From positions 806,001-870,000 of the forward strand of contig REGP01000002.1 of the NCBI GenBank assembly GCA_004134995.1: 64,000 bases of DNA, read 5' to 3'. Position numbers and translations under genes: made by a program. Shown piece by piece: positions 38,326 through 47,008 of the stretch; the stretch's first letter is position 1; every line of letters starts with the position of its first letter. This DNA is from Oxalobacteraceae bacterium CAVE-383 (GTDB lineage Bacteria > Pseudomonadota > Gammaproteobacteria > Burkholderiales > Burkholderiaceae_D). Under the pieces are notes generated by a model that ran no database searches, was not told the DNA's origin, and saw only the letters and a list, made by a program, of their open reading frames with translations.

Positions 38326-39477
38326 ATGTCCGCCACGTCCATTGCCTCTACCGAAGAAATCGTTGCCGAACTGCGCGCAGGGCGCATGGTCATCCTGGTC
38401 GACGAGGAGGATCGCGAAAACGAAGGCGATATTGTGCTGGCTTCGGATTTTGTGACGCCGGAAGCCATCAATTTCATGGCCAAGCATGCGCGCGGCCTGG
38501 TTTGCCTGACCCTGACGGAGGCGCATTGCGCCCAGCTCGAACTGGGCATGATGACAACGCGCAACGGCACCTCGTTCGGCACCAATTTCACGGTATCGAT
38601 CGAAGCGGCCGAAGGCGTCACCACCGGCATTTCGGCGGCCGACCGGGCCCGCACGATCCAGGTCGCCGCCGCCAAAAACGCCAAGCCGTCCGATATCGTG
38701 CAGCCCGGACACATTTTTCCGGTGCGCGCGCAAAAGGGTGGCGTGCTGATGCGCGCCGGCCATACCGAAGCCGGCTGCGACCTGACGCAAATGGCCGGCC
38801 TGACGCCGTCGGCGGTGATCTGCGAAATCCTGAAGGACGACGGCACCATGGCGCGCCTGCCGGATTTGATCGAATTCGCCGCGATGCACCAATTGAAAAT
38901 CGGTACAATCGCCGACCTGATCCATTACCGCAATCAGCACGAAAGCATTATCGAACGCAAGGCTGAACGCAGCATGCAGACGGTCCACGGCGCATTCCGG
39001 GCGATCGCCTATCGCGATACGCCAAGCGGCGGCGCGCATCTGGCGCTGGTGCACGGCACGGTGACGCCGGATCAGGAAACGCTGGTGCGCGTGCATCAGC
39101 CGGTGTCGATCCTGGATCTGCTGGAAGCCGAGGCCACCACGCATACCTGGAATATCGCCTCGGCGATGGCGGCGATCAAGGCGGCGCCGAGCGGTGTGCT
39201 GGTGCTGCTCAACTGCGAGGAATCGGCCGAGCAGATGTTTGAACAATTCAAGGCGCTCAACGCCAGCGGCGGCGAGAAGACATCGGCATCGGCATCGGCG
39301 CCGGCGCCGGCCAGCCGCGGCGCCGGCGTCGATCTGCGCACCTACGGCATCGGCGCGCAGATTCTGAAGGATCTGGGCGTGCGCAAAATGAAATTGATGG
39401 CGAGCCCGCGTAAAATGCCGTCCATGGTCGGGTTCGACCTGGAAGTGTCAGGCTACCAGGCCAAGCCGGGAAAATAA
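38326..39477 (+). CDS. ribBX: 3,4-dihydroxy-2-butanone-4-phosphate synthase with degenerate GTP cyclohydrolase II-like domain (RibBX)
   Basis: A 383-residue two-domain protein. The N-terminal RibB domain (1-205) is intact: DEEDRENEGDIVLASDF, metal ligands, and RAGHTEAGCDLTQMAGL. It makes the four-carbon precursor of riboflavin from ribulose-5-phosphate. The C-terminal RibA-like domain (about 210-383) lacks the zinc-binding Cys cluster and the catalytic signature expected after VRVH, reading VRVHQPVSILDLL instead. It is therefore unlikely to have GTP cyclohydrolase II activity, matching the RibBX variant known from proteobacteria. A Ser/Ala linker interrupts it near 325. It is followed by ribH. 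Confidence 0.88.
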   Translation: MSATSIASTEEIVAELRAGRMVILVDEEDRENEGDIVLASDFVTPEAINFMAKHARGLVCLTLTEAHCAQLELGMMTTRNGTSFGTNFTVSIEAAEGVTTGISAADRARTIQVAAAKNAKPSDIVQPGHIFPVRAQKGGVLMRAGHTEAGCDLTQMAGLTPSAVICEILKDDGTMARLPDLIEFAAMHQLKIGTIADLIHYRNQHESIIERKAERSMQTVHGAFRAIAYRDTPSGGAHLALVHGTVTPDQETLVRVHQPVSILDLLEAEATTHTWNIASAMAAIKAAPSGVLVLLNCEESAEQMFEQFKALNASGGEKTSASASAPAPASRGAGVDLRTYGIGAQILKDLGVRKMKLMASPRKMPSMVGFDLEVSGYQAKPGK

Positions 39478-39549
39478 TTTTCACAATGCAATTGTCTTAC
39501 CCAACCTCGTTCAACCGCATTTGCGCTTTATTGCGCTGAAGGAAAAGTC

Positions 39550-40035
39550 ATGACAATTGGAAGCTACGAATCGAATTTCGACGGCGAAGGCCTGCGTATC
39601 GGCATCGTGCAATCGCGCTTCAACGAAGATGTATCGCACGGCCTGCTGGCTTCGTGCCTGGCCGAACTGAAGCATCTCGGCGTGCAGGATGAAGACATAT
39701 TGCACGTCAGCGTGCCGGGCGCGCTGGAAATTCCGCTGGCGCTGCAGAACATGGCGCAAACCGATCAGTTCGATGCGCTGGTCGCCGTCGGCGCGGTGAT
39801 TCGCGGCGAGACATATCATTTCGAATTGGTGGCCAACGAGTCCGGCGCGGGCATTACCCGGGTTGGCCTGGACAGCGGCATTCCGATTGCCAATGCGGTG
39901 CTGACCACCGAAACCGAAGAGCAGGCCGAGGCGCGCATGGCGGCCAAGGGCGCCGAAGCGGCGCGCGCCGCGGTCGAGATGGCGAATCTGGCGATTGCGC
40001 TGGAAGAGTTGGCCGAAGCGGCGGAGGACGAATAA
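39550..40035 (+). CDS. ribH: 6,7-dimethyl-8-ribityllumazine synthase
   Basis: A 161-residue lumazine synthase, the step that condenses the RibB product with the pyrimidine to give the riboflavin precursor. Signatures: [50 protein letters not shown] with the catalytic histidine, and [14 protein letters not shown] short Glu-rich tail is added. GAAGGAA precedes the ATG. It lies between ribBX and nusB, the conserved order. Confidence 0.96.
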   Translation: MTIGSYESNFDGEGLRIGIVQSRFNEDVSHGLLASCLAELKHLGVQDEDILHVSVPGALEIPLALQNMAQTDQFDALVAVGAVIRGETYHFELVANESGAGITRVGLDSGIPIANAVLTTETEEQAEARMAAKGAEAARAAVEMANLAIALEELAEAAEDE

Positions 40036-40040
40036 TCATT

Positions 40041-40511
40041 ATGTCTAATAAAGCACCGCTGCACGCCAATCCCAGCAAAAACCGCACGCCGCGCCATCGC
40101 GCGCGCGAGTTCGCATTGCAAGGCCTCTATCAATGGCTGCTCAATAACGAAGACGTCGGCGCCATCGAAGCGCATATTCGCGAGGCGCACGGCTTCGACA
40201 AAGCCGACGCGGAACATTTCGACGCTTTGCTGTACGGCGCGATCAAGGACGTCGAAGCGTTGCGCGAAGGCCTGGCGCCGCTGATCGACCGTTCGATCAA
40301 GGAACTCTCGCCGGTTGAGCACGCCGCCTTGCTGATCGGCGCCTACGAACTGCAGAATCATGTCGAGATTCCCTATAAGGTTGTCATCAACGAAGCGGTC
40401 GAACTGACCAAGTCTTTCGGCGGCATCGACGGCCACAAGTATGTCAACGGCGTATTGGACAAATTCGCGCTGCGCACGCGTGAAACCGAAGTGCAGGCCA
40501 ACCGCAGATAA
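40041..40511 (+). CDS. nusB: Transcription antitermination factor NusB
   Basis: A 156-residue all-helical NusB that, with S10 and NusA, binds boxA RNA in rRNA antitermination complexes. Conserved: [58 protein letters not shown], and [10 protein letters not shown]. It starts five bases after ribH, so it is co-translated. Confidence 0.96.
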   Translation: MSNKAPLHANPSKNRTPRHRAREFALQGLYQWLLNNEDVGAIEAHIREAHGFDKADAEHFDALLYGAIKDVEALREGLAPLIDRSIKELSPVEHAALLIGAYELQNHVEIPYKVVINEAVELTKSFGGIDGHKYVNGVLDKFALRTRETEVQANRR

Positions 40512-40544
40512 TTTCTTTCGCTTGTTCCCGAAGTCCGGCCTGTC

Positions 40545-41723
40545 ATGAGCTTTCCTGAAATCGCAGCACGGCTGCACAATATCGCGCCATTCCATGTCAT
40601 GGAACTGGCCAAGATCGCTGCATCCCTGGAGCAGCAAGGCCGCCACATGATCCATATGGGCATCGGCGAGCCGGACTTCACCGCGGCGCCTGCGGTGGTA
40701 GAGGCGGCCCACCGCGCGATGATCGAAGGGAAAATGCAATATACCTCGGCGACCGGCTTGCCGGCTTTGCGCGAGGCGATTGCGGAACACTATCTGCGGA
40801 TATATGGATTGGCGATCGCGCCGTCGCGGATCGTCGTCACGGCCGGCGCTTCCGCCGCGCTGCTGCTGGCCTGCGCGGCGCTGGTCGAACGCGGTGCGCA
40901 GGTGCTGATGCCCGATCCCTGCTATCCGTGCAACCGGCATTTCGTCGCCGCGTTCGACGGCGAGGCGAAGATGATCGCCAGCGGTCCCGAACACCGTTTC
41001 CAGTTGACCGGCGACATGGTGCGCCGGCATTGGTCCGACGCCACGCGCGGCGTGCTGCTTGCCTCGCCTTCCAATCCGACCGGCACCTCGATTGCGCCTG
41101 ATGAATTGGCGCGCATTGCCGACGTGGTGCGCGAACATGGCGGCTTTACCATCGTCGATGAAATCTATCAGGGCCTGTCGTATGAGGGCGCGCCGTTTTC
41201 CGCCTTGTCGCTGGGCGAAGACATCATTGTCATCAACAGTTTTTCCAAGTATTTCAATATGACGGGGTGGCGGCTGGGCTGGCTGGTGCTACCGCCGCAA
41301 TTGGTGCCGCAGATCGAGAAGCTGGCGCAGAACCTGTTCATTTGCCCGTCCTCGATCGCGCAGCATGCGGCCCTGGCCTGCTTTACGCAGGAATCGCGGA
41401 CCGAGTATGAAGCGCGCAAGCAGGAGTTCAAGCGCCGCCGCGACTATATCGTGCCGGCATTGATCTCTCTCGGCTTCAAGGTGCCGGCGCTGCCGGACGG
41501 CGCGTTTTATGTGTATGCCGATTGCAGCGCATTGTTGAACGACGCCGCGCCCGACGCGGACAGCCTCACCCTCGCGCTCATGCACCAGGCCGGCGTAGTA
41601 GTCGTGCCGGGACTGGATTTCGGTCCCTTTACCGCGCAACGCTACATTCGCGTCTCGTACGCGACCTCGATGGAAAATCTGCAGGAAGCTGTCCGAAGAA
41701 TGCAATTGTTCTTCGGCAAATAA
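40545..41723 (+). CDS. PLP-dependent class I/II aminotransferase
   Basis: A 392-residue fold-type I aminotransferase of the aspartate/alanine aminotransferase group. The PLP lysine is in INSFSKYFNMTGWRLGW. Also visible: HMGIGEPDFTAAP, ASPSNPTGT, the PLP-stacking VDEIYQGLSYEG, and the substrate arginine in RYIRVSYATS. Substrates (aromatic or alanine/aspartate type) cannot be decided. It follows nusB after 33 bases and ends in a strong terminator. Confidence 0.92.
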   Translation: MSFPEIAARLHNIAPFHVMELAKIAASLEQQGRHMIHMGIGEPDFTAAPAVVEAAHRAMIEGKMQYTSATGLPALREAIAEHYLRIYGLAIAPSRIVVTAGASAALLLACAALVERGAQVLMPDPCYPCNRHFVAAFDGEAKMIASGPEHRFQLTGDMVRRHWSDATRGVLLASPSNPTGTSIAPDELARIADVVREHGGFTIVDEIYQGLSYEGAPFSALSLGEDIIVINSFSKYFNMTGWRLGWLVLPPQLVPQIEKLAQNLFICPSSIAQHAALACFTQESRTEYEARKQEFKRRRDYIVPALISLGFKVPALPDGAFYVYADCSALLNDAAPDADSLTLALMHQAGVVVVPGLDFGPFTAQRYIRVSYATSMENLQEAVRRMQLFFGK

Positions 41724-41755
41724 AAAAGGGCCGGACAATTGTCCGGCCCTTTTTT
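41722..41755. terminator. Intrinsic terminator after the aminotransferase gene
   Basis: AAAAAAGGGCCGGAC / GTCCGGCCCTTTTTT with loop AATT is a 15-pair perfect stem overlapping the stop codon. It can act on both strands, also ending the convergent lytic transglycosylase transcript. Confidence 0.93.
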
Positions 41756-41785
41756 CGATTGCCGCATCAACCAATAAAGATCAAA

Positions 41786-42739
41786 TCAAAGACTGACCAT
41801 CTTCTCATTCGAATCCGGTTTGGCGTGGTCGGTTTCGGCGATATCGGCGCCATTGGAGGCAACCGGCGCTTCGCTTGGCTGTTTAGGCGCTGCAACAGGC
41901 GCTTTTACCGATGCCGTCAGCACGAAAGGCGATACCGCCTTGCCGGCGGCCACTTCTCTCAGGCGATAGTACTCGGACATGACCTTGGCGCCATAGCCGC
42001 CATCGTTTTCATAACCCGCCGCACCGACATAGGTCTTCAAACCGGCTTCGATCGAACCGCCGCGTGTTACATATTCTTTCAAAATAAGCGAGCCTACTTT
42101 GATGTTTGCGACCGGATTGAGCGCTGCCTTGATGCCGCCGAGATCCTCGAACTTGTCATGATGGATCTTGGACATGACCTGCATCAGGCCTTGCGCGCCG
42201 ACCGGGCTTTCCGCGAACGGGTTGAAGCTCGATTCGATCGCCATTACGGCCAGGATCAGCAGGGGATCCAGCTTGATGTCCTTGGCCGTGACGTAGGCAG
42301 CCGATACCAGCATGTTGGCCGCGTCGCCGGCGACGTGGTAACGCTTGGCCAGCCAGTTGGTGACCAGTTTCTGCTGGCGTTCGGTGCCGATCAAGGCGCG
42401 TTCCTCGGCGGTCAGGGCCGCAGGCGTGGCAACCAGCACGGCCGCGGATTGTGGAACGTTCATCAGATTGCTCAAGGGCGGCGGCGTCACGTTCTGGTCC
42501 GCGGCTGTTTCGGGGGTTTCTTCGCTTGTGAATGGCGAGTGCGCCATGACACGGTCCGCGAAGGCCGGATTGAAGAACATCGCGGCCAAAACGGTCAAGG
42601 CGGCGACGCCTGTGACGGTGACCAGGTAATGCGCTGTAGTAAACAATTTTTTGATGCTTGCCCCGGACCAGGTCCGGCGGGCGGGATGTTGCACCATGTA
42701 TTCGGCGTCTTGCGATGCCTGTATAGCGTGGTTTGGCAT
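41786..42739 (-). CDS. Membrane-anchored lytic transglycosylase (SLT domain)
   Basis: A 317-residue protein: short cytoplasmic tail, one membrane segment (about 36-57), a linker, then an SLT/lysozyme-like domain (about 155-275). The catalytic glutamate is in AVMAIESSFNPFAESP, followed by the family motif VGAQGLMQVM and LNPVANIKVGS. It would cleave peptidoglycan between MurNAc and GlcNAc in the periplasm. GGAGGATCA gives an excellent ribosome-binding site before ATG 42739. The C-terminus after 285 is Pro/Ala-rich. Confidence 0.9.
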   Translation of the reverse strand: MPNHAIQASQDAEYMVQHPARRTWSGASIKKLFTTAHYLVTVTGVAALTVLAAMFFNPAFADRVMAHSPFTSEETPETAADQNVTPPPLSNLMNVPQSAAVLVATPAALTAEERALIGTERQQKLVTNWLAKRYHVAGDAANMLVSAAYVTAKDIKLDPLLILAVMAIESSFNPFAESPVGAQGLMQVMSKIHHDKFEDLGGIKAALNPVANIKVGSLILKEYVTRGGSIEAGLKTYVGAAGYENDGGYGAKVMSEYYRLREVAAGKAVSPFVLTASVKAPVAAPKQPSEAPVASNGADIAETDHAKPDSNEKMVSL

Positions 42740-42876
42740 TGATCCTCCAAAATAATTGCGTGACAGTCAAAGCGCGGCGGGTCTCATGTGCCAGGGCTCG
42801 GCCGTCATCGCAACTGGATGTGCTCGTTGAATAACGCGATGCTGCTCGATGATGCGCTTCAACGTGCGTCGGTACT

Positions 42877-42991
42877 GCTTGTCGGGACTGATGGGCTCTC
42901 AGGCGCTTATGTCAGTCGGTACGTAGGACAAGCCGTAATTCAGGGGCAGGCGTCTCGCCTGAAACATTCCCGATCTTCGGGAACCCCTTTT
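42877..42991 (+). ncRNA. Candidate structured RNA: extended stem plus three-way junction ending in a U-run
   Basis: Within the 521-base gap between the lytic transglycosylase and ubiD, two folded domains are visible. Domain 1: GCTTGTC (42877-42883) pairs with GACAAGC (42927-42933), enclosing GACTGA (42886-42891) / TCAGTC (42912-42917). Domain 2 is a mismatch-free three-way junction: AGGGG / CCCCT (42942-42946, 42984-42988) encloses CAGGCG-TCT-CGCCTG and TTCCCGA-TCT-TCGGGAA, joined by AAACA, with T continuing to 42991. The U-run on the plus strand only suggests a plus-strand RNA with a terminator-like end. No known family could be assigned by eye. Confidence 0.45.
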
Positions 42992-43260
42992 CTACTTGCC
43001 GCCACAAACGACTTGAAACATGGCGACAGATGTAAAATCAACAATGTATTGCTTGCTAACAAGTGCCCTTTTGAAGGGTCTGTGGATTTGAGTGCGCGAA
43101 TTGTAGAAGGCACTTTATATCAAGTCAATACTATAAAAATGAATTTCTATAACTTTTATGTCTCATTTATATCCGGTCAAATCGAAGGATAGCAATAGAA
43201 TCAGGCCTTATTTCGGCTTTTTAGTTCATTTCACCGCAGCCGAAAATACTTAAAAATATT
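42992..43260 (+). promoter_or_regulatory. AT-rich ubiD leader with start-proximal hairpin
   Basis: This 269-base stretch is markedly AT-richer than its surroundings and holds no supportable gene. TTTCGGCT (43211-43218) and AGCCGAAA (43238-43245) form an 8-pair stem 15 bases before the ubiD start. The start has no Shine-Dalgarno sequence, only an A/T-rich run. It probably contains promoters for ubiD and, divergently, for the transglycosylase. Confidence 0.4.
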
Positions 43261-44745
43261 ATGAAATATAAAGATTTACGCGATTTTATTTCTCAATTGC
43301 AAGAGTTAGGGCAATTTAAGCGCATCGAGGTGCCTGTTTCGCCTTATCTCGAAATGACAGAGATCGCCGACCGCACGTTGCGCGCCGGCGGGCCGGCGTT
43401 ACTGTTTACACAACCGACCGGCAATACCATCCCCGTGCTCGCCAATCTGTTCGGGACGCCGCGCCGCGTCGCGCTTGGCATGGGCGCGGACGATGTCGGC
43501 GAACTGCGCAAGATCGGGCACCTCCTGGCGCGCCTGAAGGAGCCGGAGCCGCCGAAGGATTTCAAGGATGTGCTGGGTTTGGGGACGCTGGTGAAGTCGC
43601 TGTGGGACATGGCGCCGAAAGAGCGCCGTTCGGCGCCATGCCAGGACGTGGTCCGGGAAGGCAAGGACGTCGACCTGGGCCGCTTGCCGATCCAGCATTG
43701 CTGGCCCGACGATATCGCGCCCCTGATCACCTGGGGCCTGGTCATCACCAAGGGGCCGCACAAGAAGCGGCAAAACCTGGGCATTTACCGGCAGCAGGTA
43801 ATCGGCCGCAATAAAGTCATCATGCGCTGGCTGGCCCATCGCGGCGGTGCGCTGGATTTCCGCGAGCATTGCATCGCCAATCCGGGCCGGCCTTATCCGG
43901 TCGCGGTGGCGCTGGGCGCCGATCCGGCGACGATACTCGGCGCGGTCACGCCGGTGCCGGACAGCTTGTCGGAGTATCAATTCGCCGGCCTGCTGCGCGG
44001 CCACCGGACAGAGCTGGTCAAGGCGATCGGCAGCGAATTGCGGGTGCCGGCTTCCGCCGAGATCGTGCTCGAAGGGCATATCTATCCGGATGCCGGCCAC
44101 CCCAGCGGCTACGAACATGCGCTGGAAGGCCCGTTCGGCGATCACACCGGCTATTACAATGAGCAGGACAGCTTTCCCGTCTTCACGATCGATCGCATCA
44201 CCATGCGGCAGGATCCGATCTATCACTCCACCTACACCGGCAAGCCGCCGGACGAGCCGGCCGTTCTCGGCCTGGCATTGAATGAAGTGTTCATTCCGCT
44301 GCTGCAGAAGCAGTTTCCCGAAATCGTCGATTTTTATCTGCCGCCCGAAGCCTGCAGTTACCGCATGGCAGTCGTGCAGATGAAGAAATCCTATGCCGGC
44401 CATGCCAAGCGGGTGATGTTCGGCGTGTGGAGCTATTTGCGTCAGTTCATGTATACCAAGTTCATCGTGGTGGTCGATGAAGATGTCGACGTGCGGGATT
44501 GGAAAGAAGTGATCTGGGCGATCACGACGCGGGTCGATCCGGTGCGCGATACCGTCATGGTCGACAATACGCCGATCGATTATCTCGACTTTGCATCGCC
44601 GGTCAGCGGGCTCGGCAGCAAGATGGGAATCGACGCCACCAATAAATGGCCGGGAGAGACCGGCCGCGAATGGGGCCGCACCATCGTCATGCCCGACGAT
44701 GTCAAAAAACGGGTCGACAGCATCTGGCGCGATCTCGGCCTTTAG
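43261..44745 (+). CDS. ubiD: 4-hydroxy-3-polyprenylbenzoate decarboxylase
   Basis: A 494-residue prenyl-FMN-dependent decarboxylase of ubiquinone synthesis. Conserved regions: [55 protein letters not shown], and the active-site E-x-P-x(x)E region [11 protein letters not shown]. Length equals E. coli UbiD. It requires UbiX-made cofactor; ubiX is not in the window. It is followed by SRP RNA after 34 bases. Confidence 0.95.
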   Translation: MKYKDLRDFISQLQELGQFKRIEVPVSPYLEMTEIADRTLRAGGPALLFTQPTGNTIPVLANLFGTPRRVALGMGADDVGELRKIGHLLARLKEPEPPKDFKDVLGLGTLVKSLWDMAPKERRSAPCQDVVREGKDVDLGRLPIQHCWPDDIAPLITWGLVITKGPHKKRQNLGIYRQQVIGRNKVIMRWLAHRGGALDFREHCIANPGRPYPVAVALGADPATILGAVTPVPDSLSEYQFAGLLRGHRTELVKAIGSELRVPASAEIVLEGHIYPDAGHPSGYEHALEGPFGDHTGYYNEQDSFPVFTIDRITMRQDPIYHSTYTGKPPDEPAVLGLALNEVFIPLLQKQFPEIVDFYLPPEACSYRMAVVQMKKSYAGHAKRVMFGVWSYLRQFMYTKFIVVVDEDVDVRDWKEVIWAITTRVDPVRDTVMVDNTPIDYLDFASPVSGLGSKMGIDATNKWPGETGREWGRTIVMPDDVKKRVDSIWRDLGL

Positions 44746-44779
44746 GGCTTGTCGCGAAAATTAAGGTACAATTCGAACT

Positions 44780-44875
44780 GGCGGGCCCCTGCGCATTGTG
44801 GCATGGTCAACCTGGTCAGGTCGGGAACGAAGCAGCCACAGCTATTCCCCACAAGTGCCGCAGACAAGGCTCGCC
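44780..44875 (+). ncRNA. ffs: Small signal recognition particle RNA (4.5S)
   Basis: A ~96-base RNA with the universal SRP apical domain: GGTCAGGTCGGGAACGAAGC, i.e. the GGUCAGG tetraloop-side strand and AGCAGCC return strand. The ends GGCGGGCC... and ...GGCTCGCC pair. It binds Ffh to target membrane proteins. A TACAAT -10 box (44767-44772) lies seven bases upstream of the 5' end. Ends are judged by pairing, so may be off by a few bases. Confidence 0.95.
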
Positions 44876-45029
44876 TCTTCGTCTTTCCCCACTCTTTCCC
44901 GATTTTTTCCCTGAAGTCCAGTACCCGCGCTTCGCGCCGCAGCGCAGCAATACGCCCGCACGCTATATGGCTATCCGGATAAATGCCGGCGAAACGGCGT
45001 AAAATCTGGTTCTCTTTTAAGGAATCAGC

Positions 45030-45242
45030 ATGAGCACATCCGATCAAAAACCCGTTCGGCAAACTTCATTTCTGGCGACGCTGGCCGCGGTATTCTGGTC
45101 GTTCGTCGGATTGCGCCGCAAGAAAGATTACGACAAGGACATCACCGGCCTGAATCCGGTGTATGTCATTATCGCGGGCTTGCTTGGGGTGGCGATTTTT
45201 ATTGCCATCCTGATCACCGTGGTGAAGATGGTCGTTGGCTGA
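45030..45242 (+). CDS. DUF2970-family small membrane protein
   Basis: A 70-residue protein with a conserved N-terminal region (FLATLAAVFWSFVGLRRKKDYDKD) and one C-terminal membrane segment (about 46-68). This matches DUF2970, a small family of unknown function in beta/gammaproteobacteria, often near respiratory genes. GGAA lies upstream of ATG 45030. It is convergent with the ProQ-like gene. Confidence 0.85.
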   Translation: MSTSDQKPVRQTSFLATLAAVFWSFVGLRRKKDYDKDITGLNPVYVIIAGLLGVAIFIAILITVVKMVVG

Positions 45243-45247
45243 ACGGC

Positions 45248-45781
45248 TTATTTTTTACGTGAAAATTTTTCACTGAGCTGCGCCAGTTTCTCGGCATGAA
45301 TGCGGGCCGCGTCGGCGGCCGCTTTTGCTGCATCGTCGGCCGCTTTTTGCGCCTTGCGCTGTTCGGCATCTTTCTTGAAGCGCTCGCGCAAGATTTCGGA
45401 CGCGTGCGCGCGATGCATATCGGTGACTTCGTCGGCCTGTTTGCCGGCCAGATCGAAGCGATGCGTCGCCTTTTCCATCACGCGCAGATAGCGCAGCGAA
45501 TTGGTATGAATCCCCAGGGCGATCCGTAATACCTTGCGGCTGATGTCCGGCAGTTCGGCAATCAGTTGCTTGTCGATGCCGATTGCCAGCGGCAGGCAAT
45601 CGCGGAATGCGGGAAATTGCGTCTGCAGGCGCTTCAATAAAGCGCGTGCCTGCTGTGCGGGCGTTTCGCCGGCGGGCGTGACCTTCGCGGCGGCATTGAC
45701 GGAAGCGGAAGCGGCTGCCGGTGCCTCTGCGAGGGCAATTCCGGAATCGCCGGTGTTACTTGCTGGATTCGGTTTAGTCAT
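45248..45781 (-). CDS. ProQ/FinO-family RNA chaperone
   Basis: A 177-residue protein with a FinO/ProQ RNA-binding domain at about 50-145 (ARALLKRLQTQFPAFRDCLP; LIAELPDISRKVLRIAL; YLRVMEKATHRFDLAG). A disordered N-terminus and a basic coiled-coil C-terminus rich in Ala/Lys/Asp follow. Such proteins bind sRNA-mRNA duplexes and terminator hairpins. ATG 45781 was preferred to 45820. It lies near several candidate structured RNAs in this window, which is suggestive only. Confidence 0.88.
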   Translation of the reverse strand: MTKPNPASNTGDSGIALAEAPAAASASVNAAAKVTPAGETPAQQARALLKRLQTQFPAFRDCLPLAIGIDKQLIAELPDISRKVLRIALGIHTNSLRYLRVMEKATHRFDLAGKQADEVTDMHRAHASEILRERFKKDAEQRKAQKAADDAAKAAADAARIHAEKLAQLSEKFSRKK

Positions 45782-45865
45782 TGACAGCATAAATCGTTTG
45801 TATTGCGAATGCGCGAGCATAGCACGGTCTGCCGCCGCGGCACGTTGATCCTGACGGCCTTCGCA

Positions 45866-46327
45866 TCAATATTTTTTGATGCGGAAATCATGGCTGAGCA
45901 CCAGCCGGGAACTGCCGATCAGACTGTTCAAGCCAAAGATCAGTTGCGTCAATACTTCAGACGGCAATTGCCAGATCCGGCCGGCCGGCGCGGGATGGCC
46001 GGTGGCGGCGGTAAGCAGCGGCGCAACCCATGCGGCTTCGGGTTCGACGTCCAGGACGATGTCGCCTTCGCCGCCGGTATGCAGGAAAATCTCGCCGCCT
46101 TCATGTAAATGGAAGCAAATGCCATAACCTTGCAGTTTCGGGTTGACGATTGCCGCTTGCAGGCTGCGATTGTAATTGGCGATCCAGGCTTCCACGTCAT
46201 AAGTATCGGCCAGCACGATCCAGGGACGCTGCGGCGGTTCGGCGGGGATATCGTCGATATCGGGGAAATCCATATGGGGCTTAATAACCTGAAAGAAATG
46301 CGAGTCCACATTCTCCCATGAGGCCAC
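45866..46327 (-). CDS. Conserved-looking hypothetical protein
   Basis: A 153-residue acidic cytoplasmic protein with no recognised family. It contains IVLADTYDVEAWIANYNRS, GYGICFHLHEGGEIFLHTGGEGD and a Leu-rich C-terminus. The apparent start is GTG 46327 without a clear ribosome-binding site; an ATG at residue 19 (MDFPDIDD) is an alternative. It is divergent from the flavin reductase gene, whose true start at 46381 leaves about 50 bases for promoters. No function can be assigned. Confidence 0.6.
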   Translation of the reverse strand: MASWENVDSHFFQVIKPHMDFPDIDDIPAEPPQRPWIVLADTYDVEAWIANYNRSLQAAIVNPKLQGYGICFHLHEGGEIFLHTGGEGDIVLDVEPEAAWVAPLLTAATGHPAPAGRIWQLPSEVLTQLIFGLNSLIGSSRLVLSHDFRIKKY

Positions 46328-46380
46328 GTCAATGGCGCAAAAACGTTATGATTGGCATCGCCGATCTGACTGGAGCAAGC

Positions 46381-47007
46381 ATGTTTCTCGATTTTTCCAC
46401 ACTCAAGCCGCGCGAAGCCTATCGCTGGATGGCCTCGACCATTGCGCCGCGTCCGATTGCCTGGGTCTCATCGCTGTCCGAAGATGGCGTCGCCAATCTC
46501 GCGCCTTTCAGTTTTTTCCAGATGGTCACCTCGAGACCCCCGACGCTGATGATTTCGCCGCTGGTGCAGACCAACGGCAGTAAAAAGGATACCGCGCGCA
46601 ATATCCTGGATGTCGGCGAATTCGTGGTCAATCTGGTGCCGTACGGCCTGCGCGACATCATGAACCAGACCTCATTCGGCTATGACGGCGAAACCAGCGA
46701 ATTCGACGTTTGCGGCGTGGCGCGCGCGCCTTCGCAACTGGTGAAGCCGCCGCGCGTGGCCGGCGTGCCGGTCAGCTTCGAATGCCGCCTGATCAGTTGC
46801 ACGCCTTATCCCGAGACCCAACCGTCCTGCTACGTGATTTTCGGTGAAGTGGTGGCCGCGCATATCGAAGAGAGCATCCTGGCCGAAAACGGCGAGATCG
46901 ATCCGAACCGGCTGGATTTGCTCTCGCGCATGGGCAGCGACTGGTATGGCCGCACGGCCAGCAGCGCCAATTTCGAAATGGGCCGGCCCGAGGGATGGCG
47001 GCGCTGA
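46381..47007 (+). CDS. Flavin reductase-like FMN-binding split-barrel protein
   Basis: A 208-residue protein of the flavin-reductase-like split-barrel family. Features: YRWMASTIAPRPIAWVSSL, VANLAPFSFFQMVTSRPPTLMIS, KDTARNILDVGEFVVNLV and SFECRLISC. It is the standard size of the DIM6/NTAB group. GGAG lies just before ATG 46381. It may reduce flavin or act on an unknown substrate; no monooxygenase partner is adjacent. Confidence 0.88.
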   Translation: MFLDFSTLKPREAYRWMASTIAPRPIAWVSSLSEDGVANLAPFSFFQMVTSRPPTLMISPLVQTNGSKKDTARNILDVGEFVVNLVPYGLRDIMNQTSFGYDGETSEFDVCGVARAPSQLVKPPRVAGVPVSFECRLISCTPYPETQPSCYVIFGEVVAAHIEESILAENGEIDPNRLDLLSRMGSDWYGRTASSANFEMGRPEGWRR

Positions 47008-47008
47008 T

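Noticed and set aside
42767-42967. Minus-strand frame starting MFQARRLPLNYG, with protein-like sequence on both sides of an in-frame TGA
   Set aside because: Interrupted by a stop, overlaps the candidate structured RNA, and no family is recognised; there is no sign of a selenocysteine element. Could be a pseudogene remnant.
42788-43192. 134-residue plus-strand open frame upstream of ubiD
   Set aside because: No ribosome-binding site or family; it runs across the three-way-junction structure and the AT-rich leader, so the frame looks incidental.
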